Assembly: GCF_029278565.1 (NCBI RefSeq)
Contig: NZ_CP119559.1
Location: 1,550,001 to 1,614,000, forward strand
Source of the DNA: Haloarcula halophila
Lineage (GTDB): Archaea > Halobacteriota > Halobacteria > Halobacteriales > Haloarculaceae
Direction: 5' to 3'
DNA length: 64,000 bases
Shown: one piece after another, positions 1-8,462 of the stretch
Layout of the letters: each line of letters opens with the position of its first letter
Numbering within the stretch: the stretch's first letter is position 1
Notes under the pieces: model-generated
What the model saw: only the letters and a program-made list of their open reading frames with translations
Database searches by the model: none
Told to the model about the DNA's origin: nothing
Made by a program: the position numbers and the translations under genes

Positions 1-1
1 C

Positions 2-445
2 CTTCCGAACGGGAAAGTGCACGACGCAGCCGCCGTCAACGACGTCCAGAGCACGGAGATCGTCAGACGGGCGCTGGTCGGCGAGAGCGGGACGGTCGTC
101 GAACCGCTGGTGAACCTCCGTGCCGACCGCCGGGGACGGACAGCGTCGTTCCGTCGGTATCTGGGGGCGCTGTTGGCAGACGGCCACGCCGGGGAGATCC
201 ACGCCCTCGGCGACGGCCGCCACGCGTTCGCCAACACGGCGGACTTTCCCGTCCGAACGTACGGCGAGGGGGCGGCCCCCGAGTCGGTTCTGACGGACGT
301 GCTCGCTGCCGGCAATCCGGTACTCGTCATGGGCAACACCGTCACCGAGTTCATGCGCGACATCCAGGCCGAGATCGAAGCACGGACGATCGACCGGGAA
401 CCGGCCGCAATCACTCGACAGGAACGGGCGGTGAGCCGACAGTGA
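2..445 (+). CDS. CapB/PgsB-like poly-gamma-glutamate synthase subunit, C-terminal part
   Basis: The reading frame is open at the left window edge, so only the last 147 residues or so are visible. The stretch VHDAAAVNDVQST followed by VNLRADRRGRTASF matches the ligase half of CapB/PgsB, where an AANDPxST segment and an NxRADRxxRT segment occur in the same order. The tail VLVMGNTVTEF resembles the final GNxxG strand of that family. Bacterial members are Mur-ligase-like enzymes that polymerise gamma-linked glutamate for a capsule. The stop codon overlaps the start of the CapA-like gene by 4 bases, which indicates translational coupling. The ATP-binding half lies outside the window, so catalysis cannot be judged here. 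Confidence 0.72.
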   Translation, partial: LPNGKVHDAAAVNDVQSTEIVRRALVGESGTVVEPLVNLRADRRGRTASFRRYLGALLADGHAGEIHALGDGRHAFANTADFPVRTYGEGAAPESVLTDVLAAGNPVLVMGNTVTEFMRDIQAEIEARTIDREPAAITRQERAVSRQ

Positions 446-2556
446 CCGACAGTGGCCGCTCACGCCGTGCGTTGCTCCGGACCGTCGGAACTGTAGCGGG
501 TACCGCTCTGGCGGGGTGTGGCACTATCGCAGACGTGTTCCCCGCCTCGGACCCACCGGACACCGGCCCACAGTCGTCCGCGACCGCGGTTCGGGGACGT
601 GTCGTCGACACGGGAGGAACGCCAGTTGTGGACGCCGACGTGACGGCACTCGGTACCGGCGGGACTAACCTCGCGACAGCACGAACCGACGACGGGGGCC
701 GGTTCTCGCTTTCGGTGCGTCGGCCAGTTTGGGTTCGCGTCCGGAAAGACGGCTACAACGAGCGTGTTCGGGCCTGCCGACCAGGACCGACACACAGGAT
801 TGTCGTGACCGAAGCGACCGGAACGGCGACGCTCACCTTCGGTGGCGATACGATGTTCGCTCGACGTTTCTACACCGACCCGACAGACCAGTTGAACCCC
901 CGGGCACGCATCGATCCGGGCGATCGGCGTGGTGACCACGACGCGATCCTCGATCCGATCGAGCCGGCGTTATCGGCCGCTGACCTCACCTCGGTGAACC
1001 TCGAAACCCCGTTGACGACGCGGGGTCTGCGTCACCCGGAGAAGACCTATTCCTTCGCCTCACACCCCGTCGCTGCCGACGCGCTCGCCGCCGCCGGCGT
1101 CGACTACGCGGCGCTGGGAAACAACCACGTCCTCGACGCGCTCGGGCCGGGGCTCCGGGACACGACCGCGGCGCTCGCCGGGGCCGGCGTCGGCTACTCC
1201 GGTGCCGGGACCTCGGCGGCGGCCGCCTGGGAGCCACACGTCCAGGGGGCCGGCGACCTCACCGTCGCGTTTCTGTCGTGTACGACGATCACCGGCGACT
1301 TCTACGCGATCGATCTGGCTGCGAACGGGCCGACCGACAGGCCCGTCACCGTCACCATCGACGGCGAGTCCCGGACCGTCCCTGCCGGCGTCGGGGCCGC
1401 CCGTGCGACGACCGATCGGCTCGACCGAGCCGTGAGACGCGCCGACGAGACTGCCGACGTCGTCGTCGTCCAGATCCACGGTGGCGAGCCGTACCAGCGG
1501 ACACCGACACCCGACGTGCGACGGCTCACAGCGACGGCCGCTCGGAGCGGGGCGGATCTCGTGGTCAACCACCACCCGCACGTCACAGGCGGGATCGAGC
1601 GGGTCGAGGGAGCGCTCGTCGCGTGGTCGCTGGGCAATCTCGTGTTCGACCAACGGATCTGGCCGACGTTCCCGACGTACCTGTTGACCGTCACTGTCAG
1701 TGCCGAGGGCGCCGAACGGGCGACCGTTGACCCGGTCCTGATCGACGGGTTCGTCCCCCACGGGATCGTCGGCAAACCGAACAGGACGGTGACCTGGAAC
1801 ACACTCGCGACATCGAGCGAGGAAGCGACCGCCACGCGGTCCGGTGTCACGTTCGGTGCGGGGAGTCGGCCCGAGCGGGCTGTGAGCAAGCAGTTCCCCG
1901 AGCGCGGTGCGATCTATGCCCGGGAGGTCGGCTGGGTAGCCGGAGTCACGGAGGGGCAAATCCGACTCGGGCGTGACCTCCTGCCGACCGGTCGGTTCGA
2001 GAGTACCGACATCGACGGAGAGGGGTACGACGGCTCACTCTGGCGGTACGGGCGGACCTATCCCACGGTACGCAGGGAGTACGGAACAGACGGCTCCGGC
2101 GGCGTCCGCCTCCGCCGAGTCGACGGGAACCGCTCGCGAGCGGTTCTCTCGAACACGCGTCGAGTCCCGATCGACGGCCCGCTGACTGTGACGACGAACT
2201 ATCGGGCCAGCGAGACGGGGACCACGCTGGAACTGACCTGGTTCGCCGACACCGACGGATCGGCGATCGGCCGCCGGCAGTGGTCACTGCCGCCGACCGG
2301 CGATCGCTGGCAGCGGTTCGTCCGTGACGCCTCCCCGCCGACCGGCGCGACCCACGTGAACGTCCTGCACACTCTCGCCCCGCCGGCGAACGGCCGTCGA
2401 AGGGCCGAAATCGACGACGTGCGCCTCGTCCAGTGGGGAGACCAGGGGACGACCGCAGACCGCAGGGCCGATCACATCCGGGTCCGGGACCCAGCCACCG
2501 TCGAGTTCGGGCTCCCGGCCTTCGCCGAGCGTGTCCAGTGGCCACGACTCCTCTGA
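442..2556 (+). CDS. CapA-family (PGA_cap) lipoprotein with added beta domains
   Basis: A 704-residue protein with a twin-arginine signal (RSRRALLR, about residue 6) and a lipobox LAGC, so it is probably exported folded and anchored outside. Residues about 50-105 (GRVVDTGGTPVVDADV) look like a carboxypeptidase-regulatory-like beta domain. From about 128 the CapA metallophosphoesterase-like core is clear: LTFGGDTMF, NLETPL, LGNNHVLDALGPG, QIHGGEP, VNHHPHVTGG and SLGNLVFDQ. Residues about 515-700 form an extra region that reads like a carbohydrate-binding beta sandwich. CapA proteins act with CapB in anchoring or releasing poly-gamma-glutamate. The GTG start overlaps the upstream stop. The added outer domains suggest a surface or cell-wall partner, which is an inference. 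Confidence 0.82.
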   Translation: MTDSGRSRRALLRTVGTVAGTALAGCGTIADVFPASDPPDTGPQSSATAVRGRVVDTGGTPVVDADVTALGTGGTNLATARTDDGGRFSLSVRRPVWVRVRKDGYNERVRACRPGPTHRIVVTEATGTATLTFGGDTMFARRFYTDPTDQLNPRARIDPGDRRGDHDAILDPIEPALSAADLTSVNLETPLTTRGLRHPEKTYSFASHPVAADALAAAGVDYAALGNNHVLDALGPGLRDTTAALAGAGVGYSGAGTSAAAAWEPHVQGAGDLTVAFLSCTTITGDFYAIDLAANGPTDRPVTVTIDGESRTVPAGVGAARATTDRLDRAVRRADETADVVVVQIHGGEPYQRTPTPDVRRLTATAARSGADLVVNHHPHVTGGIERVEGALVAWSLGNLVFDQRIWPTFPTYLLTVTVSAEGAERATVDPVLIDGFVPHGIVGKPNRTVTWNTLATSSEEATATRSGVTFGAGSRPERAVSKQFPERGAIYAREVGWVAGVTEGQIRLGRDLLPTGRFESTDIDGEGYDGSLWRYGRTYPTVRREYGTDGSGGVRLRRVDGNRSRAVLSNTRRVPIDGPLTVTTNYRASETGTTLELTWFADTDGSAIGRRQWSLPPTGDRWQRFVRDASPPTGATHVNVLHTLAPPANGRRRAEIDDVRLVQWGDQGTTADRRADHIRVRDPATVEFGLPAFAERVQWPRLL

Positions 2557-2580
2557 GTCCACACCGCGACAGTAGCCGTC

Positions 2581-3471
2581 TCACCGGCCCGCGAGACGCT
2601 CGCCGGCCAGTGGCATCACCAACAGGAGCGCCGTCCCGACGGCGGCCGCGAGCCCAGTCGTCAGCGGGCCGGGCCGGACCGCGAGCGTCACGCCGGCAGC
2701 GGTGAGGACGACGCCGACGCCCAACGCCGCCGTCGCGGTAGCGCCCCGGCGTGTCGGTTCCGGGACCCGCTGCCCGACGAGTTGCCACGCGACTGCGCCG
2801 CCGACACCGATCCCCAGTCCGGCGGCGACGTCCTGGGTTAGTCCGCTGGCGACGATACCGGCGGCCGCGACGACGGCAGCCAGCCCGAACACGCGATCCG
2901 GCGTCCCGAGTCGCGTCACCGACAGCCAGAGCGTTGCGCCTGCGATAGCGAACCCGGCCAGGATATCGACGAGGAAATGGACGCCCAGAACGAGCCGTGA
3001 GAGCCCGATCAGCAGCGCCACACCGCCGGCGACCGCTGCCCGCTGTCGGCGTGTCCCGATCCGGACTGCCCACGCCAGACCCCCCCAGACCAATACCGCA
3101 GTGGTCGCGTGCCCGCTGGGGAAGCCGTACCCGTCGCCGGTCGCCATCGAGCTGTAGGCACCGCTGAACGCCGCCGGGACGAGGTCTGCGTGTGCCGGGA
3201 CGCCGGCGCCGACAGGGCGCGGGAGGCCGAAGACGCCCTTCAGCGAGACGGCCACGGCGACCGCTGCGGCCAGTAACGCGACGACCATCGCCGCCCGTTC
3301 GCGGGTGAGCCTGTGGCCGACGCGTGGCGTCTGTGCCCCGAGCCAGTACAACAGCGCCGACAACGAGAACGTGAACCAGAAATCACCGAGTTGGGTCAGC
3401 AGGGCGAACAGGACCACGGCGACCCCCGGGAGCGACGACAGGAGGTCGGCGACGCCGACGCCGCGAGTCAC
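2581..3471 (-). CDS. PAP2-family membrane phosphatase
   Basis: A 296-residue membrane protein. The three PAP2 phosphatase signatures are present: KGVFGLPRP (KxxxxxxRP), PSGH, and SRLVLGVHFLVD (SRxxxxxHxxxD). These form the His/Arg/Asp active site that removes phosphate from lipid phosphates such as undecaprenyl or dolichyl diphosphate. After the catalytic region there are further hydrophobic helices, so the protein is longer than minimal PAP2 enzymes. The GTG start overlaps the stop of the upstream YihY/BrkB-like gene by 4 bases, so the two are probably co-transcribed. The true substrate cannot be read from the sequence. Confidence 0.85.
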   Translation of the reverse strand: MTRGVGVADLLSSLPGVAVVLFALLTQLGDFWFTFSLSALLYWLGAQTPRVGHRLTRERAAMVVALLAAAVAVAVSLKGVFGLPRPVGAGVPAHADLVPAAFSGAYSSMATGDGYGFPSGHATTAVLVWGGLAWAVRIGTRRQRAAVAGGVALLIGLSRLVLGVHFLVDILAGFAIAGATLWLSVTRLGTPDRVFGLAAVVAAAGIVASGLTQDVAAGLGIGVGGAVAWQLVGQRVPEPTRRGATATAALGVGVVLTAAGVTLAVRPGPLTTGLAAAVGTALLLVMPLAGERLAGR

Positions 3472-4715
3472 TGCCGCCAGTCACGGACCCGGTCGACCGC
3501 CCGGCGCGGGAGGCCGGTCACCCGGAACGTGACGCCGACGACGAGCATCACGACGTAGAGCCCGAGCGTCGACAGCCAGATGACGAGCATCGAGGCGACC
3601 GCCCAGGGGCCCTTCAGGTAGTAGAACGCCCCCAGCGTCATCACTGTCCCGTACAGCAGGACGACGTACGGTCCCCACCCGCGGGCGTGACCGCGACGCA
3701 TCCGCCGGCGGACGTACTGTTTGAGGTCGTTCTCCACGTCCTCGCGGTGGAGCGTCCGGGACTCGACGTCGTCCCGGAACTCCTCGAACTCCTCGCGCAG
3801 CGCTTCGAGTTCCTCGTCGGTCAGGTCCTCGACGTCCCGCCCGTCTCCGGTGGCGCCGGGCGGCGGCGTCTCGCCGGTGTGTTCGTCGGCGTCCTCACTC
3901 ATCGCTTTGCCGGACCCTCGAAGCGCGCCCTGTTGTAGTTGCCGGTCCGAGTCGTCGGCAAGCGCCGCGTTCAGCGCCGCCCCGACCAGCAGGATCTGGC
4001 CGGCGAAGTAGAACCAGGTCACCAACAACAGGACGCCCCCGACGACACCGTAGAGCTGGTAGGCGTCCGCCTGAGCGGCGTAGACGTTGAACGCCGTCCC
4101 CAGCAGCGTCCAACCGACGGCCGCAAGCGCCGCCCCGGGAACCGCCTCCCGAATCTCCATCGGCTGGTCCGGGAAGACGTAGTACAGTGGGAGGAAGGCG
4201 ACCGTCAGGATCGGAACGAGCGCGAGCCCGCCCAGCGCCACCTGAACCCCGAGAACGGCCCCCAGCGCGCCGACGACACCCAGCCCCACGATCGCCAGCC
4301 CGATCCCCGCGAGCGCAGACAGCGCGTCGACGAGTTGCTCGGCGATCGGCTTGGGCTCGTGAGCGCCGTACACCCCGGAGAAAGCCAGATCGAGCCCGCG
4401 GAACACCTTCAGCGCACCCCAGATCATCACCGCCAGACCGAGGACGGTCGCCCCGCCCCGCCCGGCAGCACTCGTCAGTGCGCCCTCTAACAGTTCGGAG
4501 GCGGCCGGCGACAGCGCAGAGCCGACCGCACCGACGACCCGTGTGGCGAAGGCCTCGCCACCGAGCAGCGATCCGACGACCAGCGCCAGCAACAACAGCG
4601 GGAGCACGGAGACGAACATGTAGTAGGCGATCCCCGCCGCCAGAAACGAGATCTGCTCTCCCCGGACCGTCCCGACGAGGTCCCGGCCGACACCGATGGC
4701 GCGATTCCGGTTCAC
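3468..4715 (-). CDS. YihY/BrkB-family inner membrane protein
   Basis: A 415-residue protein starting VNRNRAIGVGRDLVGTV. The N-terminal 280 residues hold six hydrophobic helices with family hallmarks (ISFLAAGIAYYMFVSVLPLLLL, then the LGTAFNVYA and TWFYFAGQILLVGAALNA region). The C-terminal third is charged (EDLTDEELEALREEFEEF) and then has two more membrane helices, an extension beyond bacterial YihY. An upstream ATG at 4856 would add 47 residues rich in Arg and Ser. I prefer the GTG at 4715 because a TATA-like box sits 28 bases before it. Function is unknown in this family; the old ribonuclease BN label is wrong for it. It is coupled to the PAP2 gene downstream. Confidence 0.82.
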   Translation of the reverse strand: MNRNRAIGVGRDLVGTVRGEQISFLAAGIAYYMFVSVLPLLLLALVVGSLLGGEAFATRVVGAVGSALSPAASELLEGALTSAAGRGGATVLGLAVMIWGALKVFRGLDLAFSGVYGAHEPKPIAEQLVDALSALAGIGLAIVGLGVVGALGAVLGVQVALGGLALVPILTVAFLPLYYVFPDQPMEIREAVPGAALAAVGWTLLGTAFNVYAAQADAYQLYGVVGGVLLLVTWFYFAGQILLVGAALNAALADDSDRQLQQGALRGSGKAMSEDADEHTGETPPPGATGDGRDVEDLTDEELEALREEFEEFRDDVESRTLHREDVENDLKQYVRRRMRRGHARGWGPYVVLLYGTVMTLGAFYYLKGPWAVASMLVIWLSTLGLYVVMLVVGVTFRVTGLPRRAVDRVRDWRQ

Positions 4716-4739
4716 GTCCAGTGGTCGGTCTGTGCGCAC

Positions 4740-4746
4740 AAATATA
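4740..4746 (-). promoter_or_regulatory. TATA box of the YihY/BrkB gene
   Basis: On the minus strand the sequence reads TATATTT, centred about 28 bases before the GTG at 4715. This is the spacing expected for a leaderless haloarchaeal transcript, and it decides the start codon in favour of 4715. Confidence 0.6.
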
Positions 4747-4960
4747 CTGGCCCGACGGCGTGGCGCGGTCATCGGCGCGACCCTGTCGCAGTTCCCGCTT
4801 CCTTCTTCCAGTACCGTCCTCGCGCTGTCGGCGCTCGATCTCCTACTGGGTGGCATCGCCGTCTACCTGCTCTCGCGGGCGTCGAGTTCCGAGGTTCGCT
4901 AGCTGGCCTAACCAGTAAGGGAATGGTTCCACCTCACATCGTACTCTATGAGTAATTACA

Positions 4961-5362
4961 ATGTCCGCCACGACCAGATCCGGCGAGAAGTCGGACGCGA
5001 GCTACGAGATCCGAGCCGACACCGCCGCGAACACGCTGTACCTGGAGTTTAGTGGGACCCTCACTGCCGAGGAGATGGAAGTCGCCGCCGAGGAGACCGT
5101 CGCCGCCGCCGAGGGGCTCCGCGACGGGTTCGCGATCATCAACGACGTCTCGACGTTCACGCCGCCGTCGCCCGAGGCCGCGAAACCGATCAAGGAGGCA
5201 CAGGTCAAACTGAAAGAGATGGGCGTCGGCGACGTCGTCCGAGTCGTCGGCGAGGAGACGAGTATGGTCACCGAGAACGCCTTCCAGCGGCGCTCGCGAC
5301 AGGCCGGCTACGACGGCAAGACCGCCAACTCCATCGCGGCCGCAGAGCGGAAACTGGAGTAA
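4961..5362 (+). CDS. STAS/SpoIIAA-like small acidic protein
   Basis: A 133-residue acidic protein. The pattern YEIRADTAANTLYLEFSGTLTAEEM, then a helix and FAIINDVSTFTPPS, resembles the SpoIIAA-like/STAS fold found in proteins that bind lipids or act as anti-anti-sigma-like adaptors. No catalytic motif is visible. It lies alone between the divergent YihY/BrkB promoter and the convergent MATE gene, whose stop is only 10 bases away. I assign the fold by pattern only and propose no specific role. Confidence 0.6.
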   Translation: MSATTRSGEKSDASYEIRADTAANTLYLEFSGTLTAEEMEVAAEETVAAAEGLRDGFAIINDVSTFTPPSPEAAKPIKEAQVKLKEMGVGDVVRVVGEETSMVTENAFQRRSRQAGYDGKTANSIAAAERKLE

Positions 5363-5372
5363 CGCGCTTTTT

Positions 5373-6812
5373 CTAGTCGTCGAGTGCCGCGTCCGGGCGA
5401 TACGAGCGGCTGACCACCCGCCAAGTCCCCGACCGGAACCGGTAGTAGGTGATCGCCGCCGGCACCGCTGTCTCGACGAGCAGCGAGGCGTACAGGGCGG
5501 TGACACCGATCGTGGGGACGACCACACCGACGTAAGCGACCGGGAGCGCGAAGACGTACATCCCCAGGAGCTGTGAGTACAGCGGCCAGCGGGTGTCGCC
5601 ACTGGCCCGGAGCGGTCCAGTTGCACCGCCGTCGATACCCCGGAAGACAACACTCGCGCACGCGACAGCGACGAAGACGGTCACCAGCGGCAACAGCGTC
5701 GTGTCCTCGACGAACAGGCGGCCGATCTGTCGGGAGAACGGTGCAAGCGCGACGGCGACAAGGAGATAGACACCGATCCCGAGCCGGAGGACCGTCCGGG
5801 CCCAGGCGGTCGCTTCCGGTTCGTCGTTCTCACCGAGGGCCTGCCCGACGAGACTGCTGGAGGCGAGACTCAGCCCCCAGTTGGGCGTATCGAGCAGGGC
5901 ACGGACCCGCAGGGCGACGACGTACGCCGAGACGACGTCGGGGCCGAACAACCCGACGATGAACAGCCGCGGGAACTGCGCGCCCGTCCGCGCGAGGTTC
6001 GTCCCCACGAGCGGGGCACCCATCTCGACGAGGTCACGGGCCAGCGAGCGATCCAGGAACGGCCGGGCGACCGGAATCCGTACCGGAAACGGGACCCCTG
6101 GCAGACCCCCGCGTGTCAATCCGACCACCAGCGCGGCAGTGACGAGAACGTTCGCGACGACGGTGCCGATGGCGGCACCGACGACGCCCATCTCTAGCCC
6201 GAAGATGAGGACGGCGTTGATGACGACGTTGACGACGGCCCCGCCCGCCCGGACGACCATCGCCGACCAGGCGTCGTCGGCACCCACCAGCGTCCTGCTC
6301 CCGACGAGGTTCAAGCCGGCGAACGGGACCCCCAGCGCGGCGACCTTGAGGTACGACTCGCCGAACGCGACCGCACGCGATCCCGACCCGACGAGGTCGA
6401 TCAGCGGGCCGGGGACGACCCAGTACAGCGCCGCGACCGGGACCGTGATCGCGACGACGACCGCGGCGCTCGTGGTCACCGACAGCCCGAGTTCCTCGCG
6501 GGCGTCGGCCCCGTAGCGCTGAGAGACCAGACCGATGGTCGCGCCGGCCACACCCCCGCCGAGCGCGAACGCCAGCCCCCAGAACGGCGTCGCGTAGCCG
6601 ACGCCCGCGATGGCGGTCGGCCCGATCGCCAGCCCGACCATCGCCACGTCGGCAGTCGATTTGGACATGCGCGCGAGGCCGGTGACGATCCTGGGCCAGG
6701 ATAGCTCGGTCGTCCGTGCGATACGATCACGTTCGACGAGGCCGGCCCGTGCGAGCAGGCTCCCGATAGCCAACAAGAGTACACGGACGGGATTATAGCG
6801 GGAGCCTGACAC
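5373..6812 (-). CDS. MATE-family multidrug/Na+ antiporter
   Basis: About 479 residues with twelve predicted membrane helices in two related halves, typical of MATE (NorM/DinF) exporters. Recognisable pieces are MSKSTADVAMVGLAIGPTAIAGVGYATP near the start of the first half, ASSSLVGQALGENDEPEA in the second half, and the GPLRASGDTRWPLYSQL loop. Such proteins export cationic compounds or metabolites using a sodium or proton gradient. A frame open further upstream to 7193 encodes low-complexity Gln/Arg sequence and overlaps the divergent gene at 6903, so I start at the GTG at 6812. That choice is uncertain by a few codons; another GTG is at 6833. Confidence 0.82.
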   Translation of the reverse strand: MSGSRYNPVRVLLLAIGSLLARAGLVERDRIARTTELSWPRIVTGLARMSKSTADVAMVGLAIGPTAIAGVGYATPFWGLAFALGGGVAGATIGLVSQRYGADAREELGLSVTTSAAVVVAITVPVAALYWVVPGPLIDLVGSGSRAVAFGESYLKVAALGVPFAGLNLVGSRTLVGADDAWSAMVVRAGGAVVNVVINAVLIFGLEMGVVGAAIGTVVANVLVTAALVVGLTRGGLPGVPFPVRIPVARPFLDRSLARDLVEMGAPLVGTNLARTGAQFPRLFIVGLFGPDVVSAYVVALRVRALLDTPNWGLSLASSSLVGQALGENDEPEATAWARTVLRLGIGVYLLVAVALAPFSRQIGRLFVEDTTLLPLVTVFVAVACASVVFRGIDGGATGPLRASGDTRWPLYSQLLGMYVFALPVAYVGVVVPTIGVTALYASLLVETAVPAAITYYRFRSGTWRVVSRSYRPDAALDD

Positions 6813-6872
6813 CGTCGCCAGTTCGTGGCCGACGGTGAAAGGCGTTAAGAACCGCCCCGACGGGTAGCAGTT

Positions 6873-6879
6873 TTTATAC
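6873..6879 (+). promoter_or_regulatory. TATA box for the 136-residue membrane protein
   Basis: The sequence TTTATAC is centred 27 bases before the ATG at 6903. This fits a leaderless transcript starting at or next to the start codon. Confidence 0.6.
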
Positions 6880-6902
6880 GCCGCCCTACCCTCCGGACGG
6901 AT

Positions 6903-7313
6903 ATGGTCTCCCCAGTCGCCATCCGGGACGGCACCCTCCAGATGACGCTGTTGTTGCTCGTCGCCGGGTTCGTGCTGCTCGGACTGAGCGTGGTCGGCGT
7001 CGGCGCGTCGCTCCCGCTGGCGGCCGGGTTCGTCGTCCTGGCCGTCGGACTGTTCCTCACACGCCCCGAGACGGCGGCCGGTCGCGTCCTGGGCGTCGAC
7101 ATCGATCTGATCCTGCGCTGGCTCTGGCTCGCGATGGTACTCGCCGCCGTCCCGCTGGTCATTCGGCCGACCGCGACTCCCGGCGAGGTCCAATCGTTCG
7201 GCGGACTACTCGGACTGGCCGGAATGGCGAACTACTTCCTGCGGCCGCTGTATCTGCTGGGCTACGACCTCTCGCAAAAACTCGCACGCCTGGGCAACGT
7301 CGACGGTCGCTGA
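6903..7313 (+). CDS. Small membrane protein, function unknown
   Basis: A 136-residue protein with about four hydrophobic helices (residues 14-35, 39-56, 70-85, 95-118). It has a short charged tail, YDLSQKLARLGNVDGR. It shows no motif that I can assign to a family. It is transcribed divergently from the MATE exporter and converges on trm1, whose stop is directly adjacent. A leaderless promoter supports expression. Confidence 0.7.
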   Translation: MVSPVAIRDGTLQMTLLLLVAGFVLLGLSVVGVGASLPLAAGFVVLAVGLFLTRPETAAGRVLGVDIDLILRWLWLAMVLAAVPLVIRPTATPGEVQSFGGLLGLAGMANYFLRPLYLLGYDLSQKLARLGNVDGR

Positions 7314-8417
7314 TCAGGCCTCGACGGCCGCGCGCATCTGGGCAACGTCGGCGTCGCTCTTGAACGTCGTCCCGCCGAAGTGCGTTCGGGTGGCCTCGAA
7401 TCCTGCGTCCCGGAGCGTTCCGAGAAACTCGTCCATCGCGTCGGCGCCCCGGCCCCAGCGCTTACACAGCCGGTGTTGGTCGTAGTGGGTCGGCGTGTCC
7501 AGTTCCGTCGCCAGCGTCGCCAGGAGGTCTCTGGCCGTCTCGGCTGTCCCCATGTCGTCGGTGACGTACTCGGCGACCGACCGGGCGAACGCTGGGTCGC
7601 AGGTCCGACCCAGCCAGATCGGACCCGCCGTCTGGAGGTGTTGCCCACACTCCGGGCATTCCTCGGGTGCGTCGGCGATCAGCCCGCGCTCGTGGTTCCG
7701 CCAGAGACACTCCTGGCAGTGGTAGACGTGGCCCAGTTCGTCGATGCAGTCGTTGGCGACTCTCGCGCCCCGATCGAACTCCAGGTAGGTCCGGGCGTAG
7801 TGACGCGTCGCGTGGCTCAGGATCGGCCGGGCCGCGATGTCGTACCGGGCGGCGGTCCGGACCATCGCCGACAGCAGGACCCGCAGCCCCATCTCGGCGT
7901 GGTACTCGGTGTTTCGCGGGACCGTGCTGTACGTACGGACGCCGCTCTCGAAGTGCGCGCCACACAGCGGCGCGGTGTCGGTCGCGGTCACACACAGGAG
8001 GTTCCGGGTGCCCTTGACCGCCGCGTCGGCGAAGGGCATCGGCGTCCCGAACGGGTCGACGTCGACCACGTCGAACGTGTCGGTGTGCATGAGCACGCTG
8101 GCGTCCTCGTGTCGGACCGCCCCCGCCACGCCGTTGCGTTCGAGGTTCCGCTCACAGAGGGCGACCGCCTCCTCGTCGATGTCACACAGCGTCGTCTCCC
8201 AGCCGTCGGCGGCCGCCCGGACCCCACGGACACCGCTGGCGGCAGTGGCGTCGAGATACGACGACGCCCGGTCCTCGCGGTCCCGGTAGGCCCGAAGCGT
8301 CGCAACCGTCAGATCCCGGTTCAGTTCCTGGACCGGGTTGAAGAAGACGTTCTCGCCTTTCCCGGCGTCGGCCTGTTCGGGAACCGTCACGGTCACCTGC
8401 CCCTCGCTGACGCGCAT
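7314..8417 (-). CDS. trm1: tRNA (guanine(26)-N2)-dimethyltransferase
   Basis: A 367-residue protein matching archaeal Trm1, which methylates G26 of tRNA with S-adenosylmethionine. The N-terminal Rossmann domain has [16 protein letters not shown] (motif I), LCDIDEEAV, and the characteristic [11 protein letters not shown] motif IV. The C-terminal part carries a four-Cys zinc site (YHCQEC and ECPECG, about residues 225-255) typical of the Trm1-specific domain. Start [15 protein letters not shown] is the usual haloarchaeal beginning. The length is normal for archaeal members. It converges with the small membrane protein upstream in coordinates. Confidence 0.95.
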   Translation of the reverse strand: MRVSEGQVTVTVPEQADAGKGENVFFNPVQELNRDLTVATLRAYRDREDRASSYLDATAASGVRGVRAAADGWETTLCDIDEEAVALCERNLERNGVAGAVRHEDASVLMHTDTFDVVDVDPFGTPMPFADAAVKGTRNLLCVTATDTAPLCGAHFESGVRTYSTVPRNTEYHAEMGLRVLLSAMVRTAARYDIAARPILSHATRHYARTYLEFDRGARVANDCIDELGHVYHCQECLWRNHERGLIADAPEECPECGQHLQTAGPIWLGRTCDPAFARSVAEYVTDDMGTAETARDLLATLATELDTPTHYDQHRLCKRWGRGADAMDEFLGTLRDAGFEATRTHFGGTTFKSDADVAQMRAAVEA

Positions 8418-8462
8418 ACCCGACGATATCCGTCGAACGCGTTAAGGGATTCGACACACGGG

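Noticed and set aside
4696-4902. A 68-residue plus-strand frame with a hydrophobic stretch (LSALDLLLGGIAVYLLSRA)
   Set aside because: It begins inside the YihY/BrkB gene on the other strand and has no promoter; the hydrophobic part could be a remnant but cannot be supported.
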